Shown here piece after piece: positions 22,826-29,854 of a DNA stretch of 29,854 nt. The stretch covers positions 1-29,854 of the forward strand of contig SFGI01000027.1 in NCBI GenBank assembly GCA_004557645.1, given 5' to 3'. Within the stretch, counting starts at the first letter, position 1; the number at the start of each line of letters is the position of its first letter. The position numbers and the translations under genes were made by a program. A model generated the notes under the pieces. It did not search any database. It had not been told where the DNA came from and worked only from the letters and a program-made list of their open reading frames with translations. This DNA comes from [Eubacterium] saphenum. GTDB lineage: Bacteria; Bacillota; Clostridia; Lachnospirales; Anaerotignaceae.

Positions 22826-23698
22826 ATGAAAAAATTACTTGCACTTTTCCTTGCCTGCACCATGGCACTGGGGCTGGTGGCCTGCAACGGCAAAGAGGAA
22901 GAAACACCCACCCCTTCTGCAGAAGAAGCAGTGGCTTCCATGGAAGCCCCCATCGATGCTCTGGCAAGGTGTATGCTGGAAAATGATATGGAATATGACC
23001 CCGAAGACCCCGATTTCTTCTGGACTGCCCTTTACTATTTCGCAGGGGCCTATGGTCTGGAGCATGAACAGGTGGAAGAAGTTCCCGATACTTATCAGCT
23101 GAAGGTTCCCAAAGCAGTGATGGAAGAACATGCCATCGCATTGTTCAGCACATACGATGGTCTGATGGATCTGCCCTCTATTATGAAAGGCAATGTTTCC
23201 TATGATCCCGATGAAGATGCCTACTTCCTTTCCCGTGGGGATATCGGCCTCTCTGAAACAAGACTGACCAATGTTGCGGAAACAGAAGACGGCTATACAC
23301 TGGTGGCAGAGCTTTGGTCCATTGGTCCCGAAGAAGAGCTCATCGCCGCATGGGACGTCGCATTGATCCGAAATACATTCTCGGAAGGAATCGAAAACCC
23401 TCTGTACCTTTGCAGCGTTTCTTCCATGAAACAGATCAAAGAAGATGCCCCTGACGAAAATGGAAACAACAGCAGCACAATCACACCCGATGATACCATT
23501 ACGGCTGTGTTCAATGGTCTGTCTGATTCCCATACGGTAGAAGTCACTCTCCCCGATGGCAGCATCCGTGCATTCCAGTTTGATCCCGAATCTGCCGCAG
23601 GTAAGATCATCAACAGCCTGGGCGAAGGGGATGGCTTCACCTTTGGATATACCACCGATGCAAAAACAGGCGCATCCGTTATCCTGACAGCGGAATAA
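22826..23698 (+). CDS. Predicted lipoprotein of unknown function
   Basis: This 290-residue exported lipoprotein has an N-terminus (MKKLLALFLACTMALGLVAC) with a basic start, a hydrophobic core and a lipobox LVAC with the lipidated Cys at residue 20. A Glu/Pro/Thr-rich linker follows (GKEEETPTPSAEE). The mature part is acidic, with no family I recognise. Residues 40-210 look like one alpha/beta domain (FFWTALYYFAGAYGLE ... YTLVAELWSIGPEEELIAAWDVALI). An Asn/Ser/Thr-rich linker (ENGNNSSTITPDD) then leads to a short beta domain at the C-terminus (AVFNGLSDSHTVEVTLPDGSIRAFQFD). AAGGAGG 8 bases upstream defines the start. It stands alone, transcribed away from glmS, with a bidirectional terminator after it. 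Confidence 0.85.
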   Translation: MKKLLALFLACTMALGLVACNGKEEETPTPSAEEAVASMEAPIDALARCMLENDMEYDPEDPDFFWTALYYFAGAYGLEHEQVEEVPDTYQLKVPKAVMEEHAIALFSTYDGLMDLPSIMKGNVSYDPDEDAYFLSRGDIGLSETRLTNVAETEDGYTLVAELWSIGPEEELIAAWDVALIRNTFSEGIENPLYLCSVSSMKQIKEDAPDENGNNSSTITPDDTITAVFNGLSDSHTVEVTLPDGSIRAFQFDPESAAGKIINSLGEGDGFTFGYTTDAKTGASVILTAE

Positions 23699-23704
23699 AA
23701 AAGA

Positions 23705-23737
23705 AAGGATTACCTCAAGAGAGGTAATCCTTTTTTA
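23705..23737. terminator. Bidirectional terminator between the lipoprotein and FAD-dehydrogenase genes
   Basis: GGATTACCTC (23707-23716) pairs perfectly with GAGGTAATCC (23721-23730) around AAGA. T6 follows on the plus strand and TTTCTTTTTT on the minus strand, so both convergent genes can end here. Confidence 0.9.
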
Positions 23738-25321
23738 TTTCTTCCAACCATATTTTTCAGCAATCTTTTCCGCCACATAAATGCCATCCACCGCCGCCGA
23801 AACGATACCGCCGGCATATCCGGCACCTTCCCCTGCAGGGTAAACGCCCGTTTTTTTCAGGCTCATGGCTGTTTCATCCCGCAGGATGCGGATGGGAGAA
23901 GAACTGCGGCTTTCCACTGCCGTCAGCAGGGCATCCTCCCTGTCAAAGCCCTTCAATTTCCTGCCCATGGCAGGCAGGGCTTCCCGCAATGCTTCCATCA
24001 TGAATACAGGGAAGATTTCATCCATATCTCCTTCCTTTACAGCAGGGCGATAGGTGGCTTCCACTTCCGGCGCAGATGCAGTTCCCGTTTTCAGGAAGCT
24101 GCCCACCCGTTGCACCGGGGCAGTATAATCGCTGCCGCCGGCCTGAAAGGCCTTTTCTTCCAATTCTCTCTGAAAATACATCCCTGCCAACGGATGGTCG
24201 CTGCCGAAATCCTCAGGAAATACCTGCACCAGCAATGCGGAATTGGCGTTTTTGCCGTCACGGGCATGTTCGCTCATGCCATTGACCGCCAATCTGCCCT
24301 CTTCGGAAGCCGCCGCCACCACATAGCCCCCAGGACACATGCAGAAAGTATAGACCCCTCTGCCCTTGGAGGTGGTGTAGGTCAGGCGATAATCCGCCGC
24401 AGGCAGCTTATGGGCCGCTTCGCCATACTGGGCTTCGTCCACCATTTTTTGTGGATGTTCGATACGCACGCCCATGGCAAAGGGCTTCTGTTCCAAGGCA
24501 AATGCCTCTGCATAGAGTAGTTCAAAGGTATCTCTGGCACTATGGCCCAAGGCCAGCACCACATCGTCTGTTTCAATCCTTTCACCATTTTGCAGCAGAA
24601 CCGCCTTAATTTGATTGCCGTTCCATGCAAAACCTGTCACCTTCTCAAAAAAGCGTACTTCTCCACCCAGAGAAATGATCTTTTCCCGAATCTGCTTCAC
24701 CACACCACGGAGCAAATCCGTACCAATATGGGGTTTTGCGTCATAGAGAATTTCCTCCGGCGCACCGGCATCCACCATTTCCTCCAGCACCTTACGGCAG
24801 CGGGGGTCTTTGATACGGGTGGTCAGCTTGCCATCGGAAAAGGTGCCCGCACCGCCTTCGCCAAACTGCACGTTGTTTTCTGTGTCCAGCTTGCCTGTGT
24901 TCCAAAAGCGATCAACGGCTTCCTTACGGCTGTCCACATCGCCGCCCCGTTCCAGCACGATAGGGCACAGGCCCATTTCCGCCAGCAGCAGCCCCGCAAA
25001 CATCCCCGCAGGGCCAAAGCCAACCACGACAGGTCGTTTTTCGGGCATGGTCTGCCCCTGCATCATGCGATAAGCCAGATCGGGGGTCTTGGAGATATTT
25101 TTATCCCGATTTTTCTCTAAAATCTTCTTTTCATTCTTTACTTCCACATCCACCACATAGGCATAATGGATGTTGTCTTTTTTTCTGGCATCCAAAGAAC
25201 GTTTGAAAATGCGATAGCCTTTGATCTCCTCCACGGGAACCCGCAAAGCCTTCGCCAGCTTCTTTTCCAATGCCTTTTGGTTACCTTCGATCGGCAGCTT
25301 CAGTTCGGAAACTCGAATCAT
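23735..25321 (-). CDS. FAD-dependent dehydrogenase (uncharacterised NAD(P)/FAD oxidoreductase)
   Basis: This 528-residue cytoplasmic flavoprotein has an N-terminal extension of about 90 residues, then the FAD dinucleotide loop VVVGFGPAGMFAGLLLAEMG (98-117) and the Glu of LERGGDVDSR. NNVQFGEGGAGTFSDGKLTTR follows; this stretch is typical of the uncharacterised family grouped as COG2509. The C-terminal AGEGAGYAGGIVSAAVDG is the second FAD contact. The substrate is unknown. A longer frame begins at 25342, but the ATG at 25321 overlaps the truA stop (ATGA) and has AGGGAAG in front, indicating coupled translation. It is the last gene of the pyrophosphatase-truA operon. Confidence 0.88.
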   Translation of the reverse strand: MIRVSELKLPIEGNQKALEKKLAKALRVPVEEIKGYRIFKRSLDARKKDNIHYAYVVDVEVKNEKKILEKNRDKNISKTPDLAYRMMQGQTMPEKRPVVVGFGPAGMFAGLLLAEMGLCPIVLERGGDVDSRKEAVDRFWNTGKLDTENNVQFGEGGAGTFSDGKLTTRIKDPRCRKVLEEMVDAGAPEEILYDAKPHIGTDLLRGVVKQIREKIISLGGEVRFFEKVTGFAWNGNQIKAVLLQNGERIETDDVVLALGHSARDTFELLYAEAFALEQKPFAMGVRIEHPQKMVDEAQYGEAAHKLPAADYRLTYTTSKGRGVYTFCMCPGGYVVAAASEEGRLAVNGMSEHARDGKNANSALLVQVFPEDFGSDHPLAGMYFQRELEEKAFQAGGSDYTAPVQRVGSFLKTGTASAPEVEATYRPAVKEGDMDEIFPVFMMEALREALPAMGRKLKGFDREDALLTAVESRSSSPIRILRDETAMSLKKTGVYPAGEGAGYAGGIVSAAVDGIYVAEKIAEKYGWKK

Positions 25322-26082
25322 TTTTCTTCCCTGCCTTCCCATTCTTCATAAAATACTTCCCGCAGGAACAGACCACGGCTGGGGGCTGTAAAGCCTGCCG
25401 CTTCTCTGCTTTCTGCCTGCAGGATGGCTGCCATTTCGGCTGCTTTCCGTTTTCCTTCCCCAACTTCGATGAGGGTACCCGTCAGGATACGCACCATCTG
25501 GTACAGGAAGCCGTTGCCGTAAAAATGCAGTGTCAGTTTATCTTCCGTTTCTTCGAAGCAAATATCGTAAATGGTACGCACGGTGGATTTTTTCATCCGC
25601 TTATTGGCACAGAAGCTTTTGAAGTCATGGGTGCCAATAAAAGCCGCTGCCGCCTGCTTCATGGCTGCCACATCCAAATCTGCTTCGCAGCGAAACACAT
25701 ATTTCCGTTCAAATACAGGAGAACGTTTGCTTTTCCAAATGGTATAGGAATAATGCTTCGCCTTGGCGCTGAGCCGGCTGTGGAAGCGGGGCTGCATCTC
25801 TTCAATGGAAAGCCCTGCCATATCCTCGGGCAGTTTTTCATTGAAAGCATCCAGCAATTCCTCCGCAGAACCCTTCCAGTCCATCCGAAAATTCATGACC
25901 TGCCCTGTGGCATGGGTGCCTGCATCCGTCCTGCCGGAGCCAAAAACCTCCGTTTCCTGCCTGCAGATTTCTTTCAGAATGCGTTCCAGTTTTTCCTGTA
26001 TGGTATTGTCTGTATTGCCCTGCTTTTGCCAGCCGTTGTAGCGTGTGCCGTCATAAGCCAGGACGATCTTATAATTTTTCAT
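25318..26082 (-). CDS. truA: tRNA pseudouridine(38-40) synthase TruA
   Basis: This 254-residue enzyme makes pseudouridine at positions 38-40 of the tRNA anticodon arm. The catalytic aspartate is Asp53 in GSGRTDAGTHATGQV, the hallmark of the TruA family. The N-terminal YDGTRYNGWQKQ and C-terminal FLYQMVRILTGTLIEVGEGK are also conserved. Length is normal. The ribosome site GAGGGG is modest, 5 bases before the ATG. It starts 15 bases after the pyrophosphatase stop and overlaps the following FAD-protein gene by four bases, so it sits in the middle of a three-gene operon. Confidence 0.96.
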   Translation of the reverse strand: MKNYKIVLAYDGTRYNGWQKQGNTDNTIQEKLERILKEICRQETEVFGSGRTDAGTHATGQVMNFRMDWKGSAEELLDAFNEKLPEDMAGLSIEEMQPRFHSRLSAKAKHYSYTIWKSKRSPVFERKYVFRCEADLDVAAMKQAAAAFIGTHDFKSFCANKRMKKSTVRTIYDICFEETEDKLTLHFYGNGFLYQMVRILTGTLIEVGEGKRKAAEMAAILQAESREAAGFTAPSRGLFLREVFYEEWEGREEK

Positions 26083-26097
26083 GGAATCCCCTCGATC

Positions 26098-27732
26098 TTA
26101 CTGCTGCAGCGCATGCAGTACACTGGGTACGAACTGTTTCTTTCTGGAAACCATACCGGGCACGTGTACCCAATTTTCTTTTGCTGGGCCAAAAGCAGTC
26201 TCTACCAAATCCTTGGCACCTTCGCCAACAAATACCAGGTCGGAGGATTCTGTCAGGATATTTGTCAGCAGGAAGAACAGCATTTCTCCTTCCTTGACAG
26301 CCCCTTCCATATACGCCGCGATTTTAGGACGCAGCTGTTCCAGTTCTGTTCTGTCCATAGAAGAGATCTGGCCTGCGCCAAAGTTTTTGCCGTGACCGCT
26401 GAATTTTTTGAAGTCCTGATAGAAAATTTCTTCCGGTGTTTTATCTGCCAGGCTGCTGCCTGCACGGAACATTTTTTCCGCATGATCCTGAATTTCGATG
26501 CCTGCGATGGCTGCCAGCTCTTCCGCTGCTTTTTTATCCTTTGCTGTACAAGTGGGAGAACGGAACATTAGAGTATCGGACAGGATAGCGGAACAAAGCA
26601 GTCCTGCGATCTTGGGTTCCACTTCCACGTTGTTTTCCTGATACAGGTCGTAAACGATGGTAGCAGTACAGCCAACAGGCTGGTTGCGGAAATATACGGG
26701 CATAGTGGTTTCCAGGCTGCCCAGTCTATGGTGGTCGATGATCTCCATGATCTCCGCTTCCTCAATACCGTCTACCGCCTGAGATTTTTCATTATGGTCT
26801 ACCATAATGATCTTTTTATTATCCATGCTCAGCAGGGAACGTCTGGAAAGCATGCCGCAATAGTTTCCCTCTCTGTCCAGAACAGGAAAATCTCTGTGGC
26901 GGATCTTCGCCAGTGTTTCTCTGATATCCGTGATAAAGTCTTCGCTGCTGAATGTGATCAGATTATCTTTTTTCATAAAATAACGCACAGGCGCACTCTG
27001 AGAAATCAGTCTGGCTACCATGTAAGTATCATGGGGTGTGCTGATGACTTTACAGTTGTTTTCCTTTGCCAGCTTCTGAATGGTTTTGGAGATGGGCGCA
27101 CCGGTACAAACGATGATACAGCCTGCGTTCATTTCGATCCCGCAAAGCTGATTTTCGAAGCGGTTCCCTGTCAGCAGCATATCGCCGTCTTCCACATAGT
27201 TTTCCAGCAGATCAGGGTTTGCCGCACCGATGAGGATCTTGCCCTTTGTGATCTCCTCGTTAGGGTCACCTACGATCATGGTACCATCGATGGCATCCAG
27301 TACATTTGTATATTTTGTACGGGACATGGCAAGGATACGTGTTTCGTAAATATCCATATTTGCTGTAGCAATATCCTTGACAGAAATAATACCTTCCAAT
27401 CTGCCCTCATCCACCACAGGCATGGTAGATTCCTGCAGGTCTCTCATGGTATTCCATGCATTCTTGATGGAAATATCCGCAGTCAGCACGGGTGTAGGCT
27501 TGATGGTGACATCCTTTACCTGTGTGCCCACATGGGAGATGAATTCAGGTGTTTCCACACCAAAAAAATCCAGTACATATTTTGTTTCATTATTCACTTC
27601 GCCGGCTCTTTTTGCCACAAAAGAACCTTCCTCTGTTTTGTTTTTCAGTGCCGCATAGGCAATGGCAGAACAGATGGAATCTGTATCAGGGTTCTTATGG
27701 CCGATGACAAAAGTCTTGTTTTCCTTCAGCAT
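26098..27732 (-). CDS. ppaC: Manganese-dependent inorganic pyrophosphatase with CBS and DRTGG domains
   Basis: This 544-residue family II pyrophosphatase is of the regulated CBS type. The N-terminal DHH part has VIGHKNPDTDSICSAIAYA with metal ligands His12, Asp16 and Asp18. The catalytic domain is interrupted by an inserted CBS1-DRTGG-CBS2 segment (about 65-305: CBS around VLTADISIKNAW...MPVVDEGRLEGIISVKDIA, DRTGG-like middle, second CBS around RDFPVLDREGNYCGMLSRRSLL). It resumes with IIMVDHNE, IDHHRLG and the C-terminal SRKKQFVPSV. Such enzymes hydrolyse PPi and are usually tuned by adenine nucleotides bound to the CBS pair. AAGGAG 8 bases before the ATG at 27732 selects this start over one six codons upstream. 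It heads the ppaC-truA-FAD operon; its promoter is not clear. Confidence 0.95.
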   Translation of the reverse strand: MLKENKTFVIGHKNPDTDSICSAIAYAALKNKTEEGSFVAKRAGEVNNETKYVLDFFGVETPEFISHVGTQVKDVTIKPTPVLTADISIKNAWNTMRDLQESTMPVVDEGRLEGIISVKDIATANMDIYETRILAMSRTKYTNVLDAIDGTMIVGDPNEEITKGKILIGAANPDLLENYVEDGDMLLTGNRFENQLCGIEMNAGCIIVCTGAPISKTIQKLAKENNCKVISTPHDTYMVARLISQSAPVRYFMKKDNLITFSSEDFITDIRETLAKIRHRDFPVLDREGNYCGMLSRRSLLSMDNKKIIMVDHNEKSQAVDGIEEAEIMEIIDHHRLGSLETTMPVYFRNQPVGCTATIVYDLYQENNVEVEPKIAGLLCSAILSDTLMFRSPTCTAKDKKAAEELAAIAGIEIQDHAEKMFRAGSSLADKTPEEIFYQDFKKFSGHGKNFGAGQISSMDRTELEQLRPKIAAYMEGAVKEGEMLFFLLTNILTESSDLVFVGEGAKDLVETAFGPAKENWVHVPGMVSRKKQFVPSVLHALQQ

Positions 27733-27895
27733 ATCTTTTCTCCTTTCCATTCACGGGCTTCGCAGTATTTCTGCATCATCAGCATTACGCTAAAAGTGCC
27801 GAGAAACAGCTCATGCCCTTTTTCCAAATTCTACCAGCATATGAAATGCCAATATTAAACCAATTTTAGTATATCTTATAAAACAACAGAAAGAA

Positions 27896-27942
27896 AGGCA
27901 AAAAAAGTATTTTCGTGAACTTGCTCATCCGAAAATACTTTT
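27896..27942 (-). terminator. Terminator of the sdpR-sdpI operon
   Basis: AAAGTATTTTCG (27904-27915) pairs with CGAAAATACTTT (27930-27941) around a 14-base loop; on the minus strand it ends in a T run and GCC. A smaller hairpin (TACCTC/GAGGTA, about 27964-27990) precedes it. Confidence 0.75.
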
Positions 27943-28002
27943 TGTATACTTTATACAGCAAATATACCTCAAATTCCATAATCCGAGGTACATTCCCTTG
28001 CA

Positions 28003-28659
28003 TCATTCTTCACTTTTTCGCATTTCCTGCTGATACCATACATAGCTCATCACTGTCGGCACCAAGCAGATAAAAGCTGTTATTGCAATCACAATCCATT
28101 TCAGGATATCTTGCCCTACAGCAAAGATGGCGATCAGCATCAGGATACCACCAAAAAAGAAGGCTTTACCGCCCAGTCGCTGGGTTTTGTTCCAGACCAC
28201 ATCATTGCTCAATGCCCATGGCGTTTTTACCCCTGTAAAATAATTCTGCTTTACCTTTGGCATCATATTCCCGATAAAAATAAACAGCACTGCCACCATG
28301 CAGCAAACCACCTTTGGAATGTTCATCACACCCGGGTGCATGGTTTCCGCAAGGGTCAGCCCCATCAGCACCGTCATAAATCCCAGCAGCCACAAAATAA
28401 ACCAGTCATAGGTTTTCTGAAATCGCTCATAATTTTTTCTTTTTGGGTCGATTTTTGCAAAAAGGGGCATCAAAATACCAAATAGCATATTCATTCCCGC
28501 CAGTGGGAACAGCTCCCATTTTTTCCCATAACGACTTACCCCCTCTGAATTCCATTGCAGCGGCACCAGCTCCGGCAATTTGTTATAAACTGCCAGCACC
28601 ATCAACAGGGGCAATATGCTGAAAATCACCATGGCGATTCGTTTTCCTGTTCCTTTCAT
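28003..28659 (-). CDS. SdpI family membrane protein (DUF1648 plus SdpI domains)
   Basis: This 218-residue multi-pass membrane protein has an N-terminal helix and short extracellular part (LPELVPLQWNSEGVSRYGKK) of DUF1648 type. About five further helices follow, with the SdpI signature YFTGVKTPWALSNDVVWNKTQRLGG near residues 142-165. In B. subtilis, SdpI confers immunity to the SdpC killing peptide and sequesters the repressor SdpR at the membrane. Here the ATG overlaps the stop of the ArsR-type regulator gene by four bases (ATGA), the same regulator-immunity pairing. No sdpABC toxin genes lie in the window, so it may be a stand-alone immunity or envelope-stress module. Confidence 0.9.
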   Translation of the reverse strand: MKGTGKRIAMVIFSILPLLMVLAVYNKLPELVPLQWNSEGVSRYGKKWELFPLAGMNMLFGILMPLFAKIDPKRKNYERFQKTYDWFILWLLGFMTVLMGLTLAETMHPGVMNIPKVVCCMVAVLFIFIGNMMPKVKQNYFTGVKTPWALSNDVVWNKTQRLGGKAFFFGGILMLIAIFAVGQDILKWIVIAITAFICLVPTVMSYVWYQQEMRKSEE

Positions 28660-28928
28660 TTTTCTTTCCCTCCAGTCAAAGCTGTGATCCAGCTCAAAAT
28701 TTCCTCGAATACGGACATATTCAACTCATAATAAATATATTTTCCTTTTTTTTCATCAGATATCAGCCCTGCCTGCTTCAAAATAGATAGATGATGGGAA
28801 ATGGTGGCACCTGTGGCGTCGAAATGTGCGGCGATCTCTCCTGCGGTCTTTTGCCCATCCTTCAAAATATCTAAAATTTCTCTGCGGCTGGGGTCGCTGA
28901 TGGCTTTCAGCGTTTCCTGCAGCCCCAT
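28656..28928 (-). CDS. ArsR-family autorepressor (SdpR-like)
   Basis: This 90-residue winged-helix regulator has the ArsR fold: KAISDPSRREILDILKDG, recognition helices in GEIAAHFDATGATISHHLSILKQAGLIS (about 31-58) and the wing DEKKGKYIYYELN. It has no cysteine metal site, as expected for the SdpR branch rather than metal sensors. It is likely to repress its own operon; a palindrome with 12-bp arms covers the -10 box. The start has a GGGGG-rich ribosome site 6 bases upstream. It is co-transcribed with the SdpI-like gene, which it overlaps by four bases. By analogy with Bacillus, the membrane partner may titrate it when a ligand binds. Confidence 0.93.
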   Translation of the reverse strand: MGLQETLKAISDPSRREILDILKDGQKTAGEIAAHFDATGATISHHLSILKQAGLISDEKKGKYIYYELNMSVFEEILSWITALTGGKEK

Positions 28929-28941
28929 ATTCTTCCCCCTT

Positions 28942-28992
28942 TATCATTTAGATGCTTATCTAAATGATAGCACCCATCCATTTCCCTGTCAA
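28942..28992 (-). promoter_or_regulatory. Promoter and operator of the sdpR-sdpI operon
   Basis: On the minus strand TTGACA (28987-28992) is followed after 17 bases by TATCAT (28964-28969). The palindrome at 28942-28969 has arms TATCATTTAGAT and ATCTAAATGATA around 4 bases and includes the -10 box. A partial copy (ATATTT/AAATAT around ATCT) lies upstream at 29003-29018. Confidence 0.8.
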
Positions 28993-29106
28993 GAACATTT
29001 CGATATTTATCTAAATATTATATTTGCTCTTATGTTTGGAGCAGAGTCTTCTTATAGCTGTTCTTTCAGTGCCCTATCAGGTTGCCTTCTCACGGCATTT
29101 CTGCAC

Positions 29107-29139
29107 AAAAAAAGTCCTGATCTTCTGATCAGGACTTTC
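29107..29139 (-). terminator. Terminator of the second tRNA-Cys
   Basis: AAAGTCCTGATC (29111-29122) pairs with GATCAGGACTTT (29127-29138); on the minus strand it ends in T7. It starts right after the tRNA 3' end. Confidence 0.9.
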
Positions 29140-29141
29140 AG

Positions 29142-29212
29142 AGGTGCCACCCGGATTTGAACCGGGGATAGAGGTGTTGCAGACCTTTGCCTTACCACTT
29201 GGCTATGGCACC
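29142..29212 (-). tRNA. tRNA-Cys (GCA), distal copy
   Basis: On the minus strand the acceptor GGTGCCA/TGGCACC, a D arm with AAGTGGTAAGG, anticodon loop CTGCAAC (GCA) and T arm GGTTCAAATC are present; 71 bases including discriminator U. CCA is not encoded. It has its own promoter (29229-29257) and terminator. It differs from the proximal copy by a U-A instead of C-G pair in the acceptor stem and by GGTTCAAATC, which is the same in both. Confidence 0.93.
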
Positions 29213-29228
29213 ATATGCGATTGTTATT

Positions 29229-29257
29229 AGTATACTCCCGTTTTTTGGTTTCGTCAA
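29229..29257 (-). promoter_or_regulatory. Promoter of the distal tRNA-Cys
   Basis: On the minus strand TTGACG (29252-29257) is followed after 17 bases by TATACT (29229-29234). The start would be near 29222, about 10 bases before the mature tRNA. Confidence 0.7.
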
Positions 29258-29361
29258 TCCTTTTTCCCGTTCTTTTTCCGACACAAAACGCAAAGCCGCA
29301 GGCAGCCCCAAAAAATCTCCTGTGCCATAAGCAAAGAGAATTCATCTTTCGTCTAAGAAAT

Positions 29362-29398
29362 AAAAAAGCCCCAATCTTGCTATTGCAAAATCAGGACT
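29362..29398 (-). terminator. Terminator of the rRNA-tRNA transcript
   Basis: On the minus strand AGTCCTGATTTTGC pairs with GCAAGATTGGGGCT through several G-U pairs, then T6. The G-U pairs would be A-C mismatches on the other strand, so it is specific to the minus strand. Confidence 0.8.
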
Positions 29399-29405
29399 CT
29401 TTCAG

Positions 29406-29476
29406 AGGCGCCACCCGGATTTGAACCGGGGATAGAGGTGTTGCAGACCTTTGCCTTACCACTTGGCTATGGCGCC
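29406..29476 (-). tRNA. tRNA-Cys (GCA), proximal copy
   Basis: On the minus strand the acceptor is GGCGCCA/TGGCGCC and the anticodon loop CTGCAAC (GCA); D and T arms are normal; 71 bases, no encoded CCA. It is the last tRNA before the rRNA-operon terminator. Confidence 0.94.
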
Positions 29477-29479
29477 ATA

Positions 29480-29551
29480 TGATCCGTGCGGGATTCGAAC
29501 CCGCGTTACCGCCGTGAAAGGGCGGTGTCTTAACCCCTTGACCAACGGACC
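29480..29551 (-). tRNA. tRNA-Glu (UUC)
   Basis: On the minus strand the acceptor GGTCCGT pairs with ACGGATC (one G-U), anticodon stem CCGCC/GGCGG holds the loop CTTTCAC (UUC), and the T loop is GGGTTCGAATCCC. It is 72 bases long and three bases from the next tRNA. Confidence 0.95.
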
Positions 29552-29597
29552 ATATATGGAGTTTGTTTACAAACTCCGAAGCACTTAGCTTCTGAAA

Positions 29598-29669
29598 CTC
29601 CCCGAGCGGGACTCGAACCTGCAACCCTCCGGTTAACAGCCGGATGCTCTGCCATTGAGCTATCGAGGA
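29598..29669 (-). tRNA. tRNA-Asn (GUU)
   Basis: On the minus strand the acceptor TCCTCGA pairs with TCGGGGA, anticodon stem CCGG/CCGG-type holds the loop CTGTTAA (GUU), and the T arm is GCAGGTTCGAGTCCCGC. It is the first tRNA after the 23S rRNA, 88 bases away. Confidence 0.95.
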
Positions 29670-29718
29670 TTATTTGTTACTCACACCTTCAAAACTGAAT
29701 ACATGTGAAAGCTTTTAT

Positions 29719-29747
29719 AGTTTATCATCAATCGTTTGTTTTGTCAA
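29719..29747 (-). promoter_or_regulatory. Internal promoter between 23S rRNA and the tRNA genes
   Basis: On the minus strand TTGACA (29742-29747) is followed after 17 bases by TAAACT (29719-29724). It could transcribe the Asn-Glu-Cys tRNAs independently of the rRNA operon. Confidence 0.55.
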
Positions 29748-29757
29748 CAACTTTTTT

Positions 29758-29854
29758 GGTCAAGCCCTCGATCTATTAGTATTGGTCAGCTGAACACGTT
29801 ACCGTGCTTACACCTCCAACCTATCAACCTCATTATCTTTAAGGGATCTTACTT
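29758..29854 (-). rRNA. 23S ribosomal RNA, 3' end only
   Basis: On the minus strand the sequence reads as the end of 23S rRNA: GTTGATAGGTTGGAGGTGTAAG, then CAGCTGACCAATACTAATAG and ATCGAGGGCTTGACC at the 3' terminus. The gene continues past the window edge. The 3' end is placed by similarity to known 23S ends and may be off by a few bases. Confidence 0.93.

Noticed and set aside
27733..27900. Promoter for the pyrophosphatase operon
   Set aside because: Several TATACT- and TTGGTT-like hexamers are present, but none has a good partner at 16-18 bases, so no site is called.

Overview
The window reads as chromosomal DNA of an anaerobic, low-to-mid GC Firmicute of class Clostridia, probably close to Lachnospirales; the genus cannot be fixed from sequence alone. 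The basis is strong AGGAGG-type ribosome binding sites, TTGACA/TATAAT-type promoters, a glmS ribozyme, a CBS-domain family II pyrophosphatase, a TalC-type transaldolase, DUF2325/DUF3793 genes, FeoB-associated Cys-rich miniproteins and a 23S rRNA 3' end of Firmicutes type. I see no prophage, insertion sequence or CRISPR array.

Layout. Positions 1-7823 are all minus-strand metabolic and RNA-modification genes: a truncated iron-containing alcohol dehydrogenase, the RNA 2',3'-cyclic phosphodiesterase ThpR, a transaldolase-transketolase operon, threonine synthase, and an RsmF-type rRNA cytosine methyltransferase. A short plus-strand pair follows (flavin reductase-like protein and a very acidic small protein, 8064-8947). 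Next come a minus-strand operon (RelQ-type alarmone synthetase, metallophosphoesterase, TM2-like membrane protein; 11307-9150) and ptsH-ptsI (13413-11471).

The most interesting part is 13.5-20.4 kb, a ferrous-iron cluster. A plus-strand operon DUF2325-DUF3793-flavodoxin faces two successive but dissimilar minus-strand feo modules. Each module carries feoA, feoB and a tiny Cys-rich membrane protein that is easy to miss (54 and 44 residues). Seven copies of a 16-bp palindrome-like site (GTTA-N7-CTAAC in its best copies) lie only in the intergenic regions of these genes. Several overlap consensus promoters. They look like operators of a DtxR/IdeR-type iron repressor and tie the DUF genes to the feo genes as one regulon.

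From 20.5 to 29.0 kb lie glmS with its self-cleaving ribozyme leader, a lone lipoprotein gene, an operon of CBS-pyrophosphatase, truA and an FAD-dependent dehydrogenase, and an sdpR-sdpI-like autorepressor/immunity pair with a 12-bp-arm operator over its -10 box. The right end holds the 3' end of a 23S rRNA gene followed by tRNA-Asn, tRNA-Glu and tRNA-Cys, then a second tRNA-Cys with its own promoter and terminator. No 5S rRNA gene lies between 23S and the tRNAs.

Two intergenic regions (1745-1818 and 6281-6355) carry the same three-hairpin element with changed stems but shared spacers. This looks like an uncatalogued structured repeat.
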